Below are positions 58,440 to 64,000 of a stretch of DNA of 64,000 nucleotides, one piece after another (the stretch's first letter is position 1; the number at the start of each line of letters is the position of its first letter). The DNA lies in assembly GCA_944380295.1 (NCBI GenBank), contig CALWHE010000005.1, forward strand, positions 28,590-92,589. The letters are read 5' to 3'. The notes under the pieces were generated by a model. That model worked only from the letters and a program-made list of their open reading frames with translations, was not told the origin of the DNA and searched no databases. The DNA comes from an uncultured Christensenellaceae bacterium. GTDB lineage: Bacteria > Bacillota > Clostridia > Christensenellales > UBA3700. A program made the translations under genes and the position numbers.

Positions 58440-59900
58440 ATGACCAAAGACCTTACCGTAGGTAAACCCTTAAAATCGATAGTCTTATTCATGCTGCCCA
58501 TCATGGTGGGCAACATCTTTCAACAATTATACAGCATGGTGGACACGATCATCGTGGGACAGACCATCTCCGCGCAGGCGCTTGCCGGGGTGGGTGTGAC
58601 CAATTCCATGTCGCTTTTGATAATAGGGTTCGTGCAGGGGCTGACTTCCGGTTTTTCCGTCAAGACCTCGCAGATGTTCGGCGCGCACGATGAAGACGGG
58701 GTGAAGCGTTCTTTGGCGGCGTCGTTGGCGCTGAGCACGGTAATAAGCGTGGCGCTCACCTTTGTGGCTGTTTACACCACCATGCCGCTTTTGCGCCTCA
58801 TCGACACGCCGGAAGACGTCATCGGCTATTCTTACGATTATATCGTCGCCGTCTACTGGGGACTTGCCGCCACGGTGTTTTACAACCTTGGTTCGGCAAT
58901 GCTGCGCGCGGTGGGTGACAGCCGCACGCCGCTCATCTTCCTCATTTTGGCGGCGCTGCTCAATGTGGGACTTGACTTTTTGTTCATCTTGGAATTTGAC
59001 ATGGGCGTGGCTGGCGCCGGCTGGGCAACGGTGGTCTCGCAGGCGGTCTCCGCAATAGGCTGTTTTGCGGTCATGTTCGCCAAATTCCCCGTTTACCGCA
59101 TCGGATTCAAACACTTTGCGTCGAGCGTGAAATTTTACTGGCAGCACATGGCGTTGGGACTGCCCATGGCGCTGCAATTTTCCATCATCGCCGTGGGTAT
59201 CATGGTGCAGCAGTCCGCGCTCAACGCGCTGGGCAGCGTGGCGGTCACGGCTTATACGGCGGCAAACAAGATAGACAGCATAATCAATCAATCGCTGGCG
59301 GCGCTGGGCGCGGCGGTGGCTACCTTCTGCGGGCAGAATTACGGCGCGGGCAAATACGACCGCATCCGGCAGGGAGTCAGGCTCTCCATGGCGGTGGGCA
59401 TAGTATGTTCGCTGATAGGATTCGCCTTTGTGGCGCTCTTGGCAAAGCCGCTCACCGCGCTGTTCAGCAATGAGATAACGGAAGAAATACTCGATCTCTC
59501 CCGTCAATACCTCATCTGGCAGGGCGCGATGTATATCTTCCTCACCGCCATTTACGTTTACCGCAACGCCTTGCAGGGCATAGGAAAAAGCACTTTCGCC
59601 ATGCTGGGCGGCGGCATAGAAGTGGTCATGCGCGTGCTCGCCTCGCTGCTGCTGGCAAAGGCGCTGGGGTATACGGGCATCTGCGTGTCCAATCCCGCGG
59701 CGTGGATAGGCGCGGACATCTTCTTTGTCATCTCTTATTACGCGGTCATGCGCTCGCTGCGCAGGCGCAAGGGCATCTTGCAGACCAAGGAAGAACCGAT
59801 AGACGGCGACCATATCATGCTCGACGCGCAAACGCTCTCCCTTTTCGGAGAAAAGAGGGCGGCTATCTCCGCACCCGCGGGCAGGGAAAAGGTGGCGTGA
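58440..59900 (+). CDS. MATE-family efflux transporter
   Basis: 486 residues with twelve membrane helices in two halves. Family cues are LFMLPIMVGNIFQQLYSMVDTIIVGQ at the start, NLGSAMLRAVGDSRTPLIF in the first half and NKIDSIINQSLAALGAAVATFCGQNYGAGKYDR in the second. It exports drugs or metabolites by Na+ or H+ antiport. ATG 58440 is preferred to 58434 because of the AAGG spacing. TATAAT at 58390 is a probable -10. The C-terminal 40 residues are soluble and charged. Confidence 0.93.
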   Translation: MTKDLTVGKPLKSIVLFMLPIMVGNIFQQLYSMVDTIIVGQTISAQALAGVGVTNSMSLLIIGFVQGLTSGFSVKTSQMFGAHDEDGVKRSLAASLALSTVISVALTFVAVYTTMPLLRLIDTPEDVIGYSYDYIVAVYWGLAATVFYNLGSAMLRAVGDSRTPLIFLILAALLNVGLDFLFILEFDMGVAGAGWATVVSQAVSAIGCFAVMFAKFPVYRIGFKHFASSVKFYWQHMALGLPMALQFSIIAVGIMVQQSALNALGSVAVTAYTAANKIDSIINQSLAALGAAVATFCGQNYGAGKYDRIRQGVRLSMAVGIVCSLIGFAFVALLAKPLTALFSNEITEEILDLSRQYLIWQGAMYIFLTAIYVYRNALQGIGKSTFAMLGGGIEVVMRVLASLLLAKALGYTGICVSNPAAWIGADIFFVISYYAVMRSLRRRKGILQTKEEPIDGDHIMLDAQTLSLFGEKRAAISAPAGREKVA

Positions 59901-59942
59901 GCAAAAAAGCGCTCGAACGTTTGCAAAAGACAGATCGGATAA

Positions 59943-59974
59943 AAAAATATCCCCGCACGGCGCGGGGATTTTTT
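59943..59974. terminator. Bidirectional terminator
   Basis: ATCCCCGC (59949-59956) and GCGGGGAT (59962-59969), A-run before and T-run after; serves the MATE gene and the convergent lipoprotein gene. Confidence 0.9.
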
Positions 59975-59992
59975 ATCGCTGTCTTCTTCGCC

Positions 59993-61180
59993 TTATCTCG
60001 AAGCCACGGTGTTCAGCATGTCCCTGACGGAACTTATGTTTGTGCAGCACAAGCCCGCGCCGCAGTCCAGGACAAAAGCGCCTATGCCGGCGGCGTTATC
60101 CGCGGCACAGTCAAGGGACAGACAGAGGGGGAATTTGCTTGAAAGTCCGGCAAACTCCGCGGCGCAATTATAAGTCTGCTCCGTCGCGGTGAGGATGAGC
60201 ATGTCTATCGGCGCCTTGCCGGCGGCGTCTTCTTTGAACAGTTCGGCAAAGGTATCCGCCAGCTTTTCGCTGCGGGAGAGCGCGCCGTCAAAGCGCATGG
60301 TCGCGGCAAAAGCCGTGCCGGAATAACTCTTCCACACGCGCGCGAAGTCCGCCAGATAATAAAAAACCGTGCTTTCGTTGGGGCTGTCGGAAAAGTCTAT
60401 GTGCAAGCCGTTCAGACCGTGCGCGCGCACTGCCGCGCTCAGGTTGGAAGCGGTGGCATAGCGGTGGTCGCGCAGGGCGGAGTAACGCAGGTGCGCGGGG
60501 TCGGGCAGATCGTCGCTGTCCGCGCGGTAGAGCGCGTCTGCGTGCATGAGTATGGGTTTGCCGCCGGCAAGCTCTTTGAGAGCGGCAGCGGCGGCGGCAA
60601 AATATTGCGCGCCGTCTTTGCCGTCCACGTCGTGATAAGAAACGTTGCCGTCCGCGTCGAACAGCACGTTGGCGCGCAAGATCGCGTGCGAGGCGTGTTC
60701 AAAGTCCGCGGCGGAATATTTTCCCGCCAGCACGTCCGCCGCCGTCACCTGCGCCGCGGCTCCCGCTTTGGGGGCGGGCGCGTTGAAGAGGGCAAAATCA
60801 CTTATCTTCCATTTTCCGGCGGCGCTGACGCGCACGCTCAGGCGCTGCGCGGAGGCGGAGGCAAAAACGCAATATCCGCCCGCGCCGTTATAAAGCTCGC
60901 CCTCCGGCGAACTTATCGTTATGCGCACGTCTTCTCCCTCGGCGGCGATATAGGCGGAGTTAAAGGTCTTTTGTCTGCCCAGCTCCGCGTCGAATCCGCC
61001 CTCGTTTTCGCCTTTGCAGGCGGCGGACTTCATCTGCTCTCCCGCCGCGGAAGTAAAAACGGCGTCTGCCGCAAGATCGGCGGCGCTAAGTGCGCCGGCG
61101 GGAGAAGCGGAACATGCCGCTGCCAGCGCCAAGGCGCAGAGCAGCACGCATACGGTGATGATGGGAAGCAATTTTTTCAT
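59993..61180 (-). CDS. Lipoprotein with possible GH18-like barrel, unknown function
   Basis: 395 residues; lipobox LAAAC (Cys23). About 110 residues of beta-rich sequence are followed by an alpha/beta part. It includes a stretch HGLNGLHIDFSDSP reminiscent of the GH18 DGxDxDxE strand, but the catalytic Glu is not where expected, so if it is barrel-shaped it is probably non-catalytic. No certain family. The gene is transcribed from a TTGACA-N17-TATAAT promoter only 8 nt from its ATG and is divergent from the gene at 61291. Confidence 0.65.
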   Translation of the reverse strand: MKKLLPIITVCVLLCALALAAACSASPAGALSAADLAADAVFTSAAGEQMKSAACKGENEGGFDAELGRQKTFNSAYIAAEGEDVRITISSPEGELYNGAGGYCVFASASAQRLSVRVSAAGKWKISDFALFNAPAPKAGAAAQVTAADVLAGKYSAADFEHASHAILRANVLFDADGNVSYHDVDGKDGAQYFAAAAAALKELAGGKPILMHADALYRADSDDLPDPAHLRYSALRDHRYATASNLSAAVRAHGLNGLHIDFSDSPNESTVFYYLADFARVWKSYSGTAFAATMRFDGALSRSEKLADTFAELFKEDAAGKAPIDMLILTATEQTYNCAAEFAGLSSKFPLCLSLDCAADNAAGIGAFVLDCGAGLCCTNISSVRDMLNTVASR

Positions 61181-61188
61181 ACCCTTAT

Positions 61189-61217
61189 ATTATACCCGCG
61201 GCGGGTGCGTTTGTCAA
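61189..61217 (-). promoter_or_regulatory. Promoter of the leftward lipoprotein gene (near-leaderless)
   Basis: Minus strand TTGACA (61217-61212), 17-bp spacer, TATAAT (61194-61189), eight bases to ATG 61180. Confidence 0.8.
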
Positions 61218-61254
61218 TTTGATAAGCCAATGCTTTGCCCGCCGCGTTCATCGA

Positions 61255-61283
61255 TTGACAAGCCGCGCCGCGTTTGCTATCAT
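61255..61283 (+). promoter_or_regulatory. Promoter of the O-antigen-ligase-like gene (leaderless)
   Basis: TTGACA (61255-61260), 17-bp spacer, TATCAT (61278-61283), seven bases to ATG 61291. Confidence 0.8.
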
Positions 61284-61290
61284 TTATCAT

Positions 61291-62694
61291 ATGAAAACCG
61301 GCGGCACGGCATTGTTTCCCCGCGGCGGAGCGGGCAGGACGGCGGCGATTGCGGACAGGGCGTTCGCTTCGCCCGCTTATTTTGCTCTGCTCGTCGTATC
61401 CTGCGCGCTGCCTTACATTTTCGGCGCGTATGCGGTGGGATTTTGGCTGTGCGCGGCGTTTTTGTCCGTGGCGCTGGTGGTCACGCGCAACATATTGCCT
61501 TCCTTTGCCGCGTTTTTGTTCTGCACGGTTGCCGTCATAGAGCAATACGGCATAACTTACGACGAGATCTTCGGCTATGCCGGCGTGCTCGCCCTGGTCC
61601 TGCCCGCGCTCATCTATCACATCTTCCGTTACGCCAAGGGGCGCAGGGGATACAAGCCGGGCAGAATGTTCCTGCCGCAGGCGGCGGTGTCGGCGGCGCT
61701 GCTGTTGGGCGGAGCGGGCAGCATAAGCGTTAAAGAGTATTTTGCGCTCTCGCCCATGTATTACGTGCTGTTTTTGGGCGTGGCGCTGCTTGCCATCATG
61801 GTCTTTTGCGACTGCGATCTTCCCCGCGACAAACAATATATCTCCGCTTACATTGCCGATACGCTCATCGCCGTGGCGGTGCTGTTCTCACTGATGTGGC
61901 TCATCGCCTTCATCAAGGGCGGCGGGGAGAATTTTCCTTACCGGCAATGGAAAAACAATGCCGGCAATTTCATGCTCTTTGCCATGCCGCTCACGCTGTG
62001 GCGGGGCATAAATTCGCGTATCAAGGCGCTGCATCTGTGTTTTGCGCTCCTGCAAGTGGCACTGGTGTTCCTCTCCGGCTCGCGCGGCGCCACTTTGATG
62101 ATGGCGGCGATCTTGCTGCCCTCGCTGATAACTTATTTCGTCTATATGAAGGACAAGGCGCGCCGCGCAGCGGAACTGGCGCTGCTTGCGGCGGCGTTTT
62201 TCGCGTTTGCGGCTGTCTTTTTGACGGGCGGCGCGCGCAGACTGATGGAAGCGATAGAAAACATGGACATCTTTGACGGCAACGGCAGGGAAGAGCTTTA
62301 TGAACAGGGCATAAAAAACATGCTGGAATATCCGCTTTTCGGCGTGGGCATCGGCTATATCAATGAAGAAGTGTGGGAACTTAACGATATGGCGGTGTTT
62401 TGGTATCACAGCACGCCCGTGCAGATATTCGCTTCCATGGGCGCGGTGGGCGGCGTTGCGTATCTCTGGCAGCTCATCGCCCGCCTCAAACTTGTCAGGC
62501 GCAACGCCTTTTCGCTCTGCGTTTTGTGGGGCTTTATCGGTTTTGAAGGCTACTCCTGCGTGAACACCGGCGATTTCACGCCGCTCCCCTTTGCCGTGCT
62601 GGCGGTGATGATGTTTTTGATCTTGGAACGTTACAACTTCGACGTGCCGTGCGATAAAGAGGGCGTGGGGATAGATTTTATGCGTTCTTATTGA
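61291..62694 (+). CDS. O-antigen ligase / Wzy-like polytopic membrane protein
   Basis: 467 residues with ten or more membrane helices. The second half has the features of the O-antigen ligase/polymerase superfamily: a helix pair around FLSGSRGATLMM, the large outer loop with GREELYEQGIKNMLEYPLFGVGIGY and HSTPVQIFASMGAVGGVAYLW. Relatives polymerise or ligate surface polysaccharide; in a Gram-positive a capsule or cell-wall glycan role is more likely than O-antigen. No polysaccharide gene cluster is adjacent. ATG 61291 is chosen because the promoter ends 7 nt before it. Confidence 0.8.
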   Translation: MKTGGTALFPRGGAGRTAAIADRAFASPAYFALLVVSCALPYIFGAYAVGFWLCAAFLSVALVVTRNILPSFAAFLFCTVAVIEQYGITYDEIFGYAGVLALVLPALIYHIFRYAKGRRGYKPGRMFLPQAAVSAALLLGGAGSISVKEYFALSPMYYVLFLGVALLAIMVFCDCDLPRDKQYISAYIADTLIAVAVLFSLMWLIAFIKGGGENFPYRQWKNNAGNFMLFAMPLTLWRGINSRIKALHLCFALLQVALVFLSGSRGATLMMAAILLPSLITYFVYMKDKARRAAELALLAAAFFAFAAVFLTGGARRLMEAIENMDIFDGNGREELYEQGIKNMLEYPLFGVGIGYINEEVWELNDMAVFWYHSTPVQIFASMGAVGGVAYLWQLIARLKLVRRNAFSLCVLWGFIGFEGYSCVNTGDFTPLPFAVLAVMMFLILERYNFDVPCDKEGVGIDFMRSY

Positions 62695-62719
62695 CCGCGG
62701 CGGCGCATTGCGGTATAAT
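62691..62719 (+). promoter_or_regulatory. Promoter of mnmA (leaderless)
   Basis: TTGACC (62691-62696, overlapping the upstream stop codon), 17-bp spacer, TATAAT (62714-62719), six bases to ATG 62726. Confidence 0.8.
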
Positions 62720-62725
62720 AGCGGT

Positions 62726-63814
62726 ATGAAGAAAAAAGTCGTAGTGGGTCTGAGCGGCGGCGTGGACAGCGCCGTGGCGGCATATCTTCTCAAACAGCGC
62801 GGTTATGAAGTGGTCGGGCTGTTCATGCGCAACTGGGTGGAAGAGGAAGAAGACGGCGCCTGCACCGCGGACGAAGATTTTTACGATGTGCGGCGGGTGT
62901 GCGGCGTGCTGGACATTCCCTATTACGGCGTGGACTTTTCCCGCGAATATTACGAGCGGGTCTTCAAACATTTTTTGAGCGAATACGAAAAGGGCAGAAC
63001 GCCCAATCCTGACGTGCTTTGCAACCGTGAGATCAAGTTCGACGCCTTTGCGCGCTATGCGCGCGAGCTGGGCGCGGACTATATCGCCACCGGACATTAC
63101 TGCCGCGTTGAAGAGCGCGCGGACGGCAATTATCTGCTGCGCGCGGCGGACGAGAATAAAGATCAGACTTATTTTCTCAACCAGGTCACGAGCGCGCAGC
63201 TGCAAAACGTGCTCTTCCCCCTGGGCGACATGGTCAAAGACGAGGTGCGCAAAACGGCGGAGCGCGCCGGGCTGCCCGTGGCGAAAAAGAAGGACAGCAC
63301 GGGCATTTGCTTTATCGGCGAGCGCAACTTCCGCAAGTTTTTGGCGCAATATCTGCCCATGAAAGACGGAGAGATAAAAACGGAAGAGGGGAAAACGGTG
63401 GGCACACACCGCGGCGTGTTTTATTACACGCTCGGTCAGCGCAAAGGCTTGGGTCTGGGCGGCGTGCAGGGCGGCAGAGAGGGCGCCTGGTTCGTCACGG
63501 GTAAAGACGTGAAAAACAATATCCTCTATGTTTCGCAAGGGGACGAGAGCCGGCTTTTCCATGACGTGATCGAGTGTGACGCCTTCAATTTTATCCCGCA
63601 CCCGCCCGCGGAGAAGGAGTTCGATTGTCTGGTGCGTATCCGGCACCGCCAGCCGCTGCAAGAGGCGCGCGCCTTTGTCACGGAGGGCGGCGGCGTGCGG
63701 ATCGAATGCAAGCTGCCGCAGCGCGCCGCCTGTGCGGGGCAATACGCCGTGCTTTATCGCGGGGACGTCTGTTTGGGCGGCGGCGTGATGGAACGGGTAT
63801 CGGACAAAGGGTAA
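62726..63814 (+). CDS. mnmA: tRNA-uridine 2-sulfurtransferase MnmA
   Basis: 362 residues, full length. PP-loop SGGVDS (10-15) binds ATP for tRNA adenylation; the catalytic Cys pair is in NPDVLCNREIKF and STGICFIGERNF; DQTYFL and RGVFYYTLGQRKGLGLGG are further signatures. It makes the 2-thio group of s2U34 in tRNAs for Lys, Glu and Gln. The ATG is six bases after a TATAAT and there is no SD, so the message is expected to be leaderless. Confidence 0.97.
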   Translation: MKKKVVVGLSGGVDSAVAAYLLKQRGYEVVGLFMRNWVEEEEDGACTADEDFYDVRRVCGVLDIPYYGVDFSREYYERVFKHFLSEYEKGRTPNPDVLCNREIKFDAFARYARELGADYIATGHYCRVEERADGNYLLRAADENKDQTYFLNQVTSAQLQNVLFPLGDMVKDEVRKTAERAGLPVAKKKDSTGICFIGERNFRKFLAQYLPMKDGEIKTEEGKTVGTHRGVFYYTLGQRKGLGLGGVQGGREGAWFVTGKDVKNNILYVSQGDESRLFHDVIECDAFNFIPHPPAEKEFDCLVRIRHRQPLQEARAFVTEGGGVRIECKLPQRAACAGQYAVLYRGDVCLGGGVMERVSDKG

Positions 63815-63860
63815 GAGATAAAATTGCGCTTTTCGGCGTGATATTGCGCGGAAATATCCA

Positions 63861-64000
63861 AAAAATTATCATATTTTTCGTCAAAAATCGTTGACACAAG
63901 CATATTCTTATGATAATATAATAAGGCTGTCTGAGGCAGACGGCATGAACATTGACAACTGAACAGGAAGGAAAGGAAGCGTAATTCTTTCGGAAAGCAA
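63861..64000 (+). promoter_or_regulatory. Probable rRNA operon promoter and leader
   Basis: An A/T-rich upstream stretch (about 63861-63888, UP-element-like) precedes TTGACA (63891-63896), a 17-bp spacer and TAATAT (63914-63919). The transcript then has a hairpin GCTGTCTG/CAGACGGC (about 63926-63944) and the string ACATTGACAACTGAACAG, a wording common in clostridial rrn leaders. No 16S sequence is reached before the window ends. Bases 63815-63860 hold nothing recognised. Confidence 0.5.

Overview
The window looks like chromosomal DNA of a low-to-mid GC, Gram-positive anaerobe of the Clostridia (Bacillota), most likely an uncultured animal-gut lineage. The evidence is HprK plus an HPr-like protein, lipobox lipoproteins, SD sequences of the GGAGG type, sigma-A promoters (TTGACA-N17-TATAAT), DUF5685/DUF4364-type proteins, preQ1-I and yybP-ykoY riboswitches, and host- or diet-glycan hydrolases (GH29, GH95, GH20, GH32, a bile-salt-hydrolase remnant).

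Layout. (1) 1-6.9 kb: AT-rich defence DNA with the 3' part of an AIPR-family nuclease gene, the type I restriction subunit hsdR, a 58-aa orphan and a soluble FtsH-like AAA protease. (2) 7-12.2 kb: a broken chimera of a metallophosphoesterase and a bile salt hydrolase, a large repeat-containing lipoprotein, and a preQ1-riboswitch operon (queuosine-precursor transporter plus SDR). (3) 12.2-13 kb: a decayed IS200/IS605 element. (4) 13.2-29.7 kb: a Gram-positive fructan-utilisation locus. A LacI-type regulator is divergent from one operon with two carbohydrate-binding lipoproteins, a membrane-anchored extracellular GH32 fructanase, a CUT1 ABC importer (two permeases, binding protein, DUF624 partner, MsmK-like ATPase), a cytosolic GH32, a GH32-like lipoprotein and a fructokinase. 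(5) 30 kb: tRNA-Ala(CGC), at the border between this accessory block and housekeeping genes. (6) 30.2-41.8 kb: hpf, trpS, a DUF5685/J-TPR pair, ArsR regulator, uvrC, HAD phosphatase, hprK, a Crh/HPr-like protein without its histidine, and DUF4364. A roughly 940-bp non-coding stretch inside it carries a two-copy structured repeat and a tandem hairpin array. (7) 42-64 kb: a GPH sugar transporter with a structured leader, a Crp/Fnr regulator divergent from a stand-alone glycyl-radical-like protein, a Ca2+-type P-ATPase, an acetyltransferase, mntP under a Mn2+ riboswitch, GH29 and GH20 enzymes, and an orphan OadB/OadG pair that also sits behind a yybP-ykoY-type riboswitch. Then come GH95, a MATE pump, a lipoprotein, an O-antigen-ligase-like protein, mnmA and what looks like the promoter and leader of an rRNA operon at the edge.

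How it fits together: extracellular fructan is cut by the anchored GH32, captured by the lipoproteins, imported by the ABC system, hydrolysed by cytosolic GH32 and phosphorylated by the PfkB kinase. HprK and the His-less HPr suggest carbon-catabolite control. GH29, GH95 and GH20 point to fucosylated and amino-sugar host glycans. MntP, the OadB pair and perhaps the P-ATPase form a metal-cation theme, two of them under the same riboswitch class. Several genes have a -10 box 6-8 nt before ATG and are probably read from leaderless transcripts.

All family calls rest on reading motifs by eye. No database search was run.
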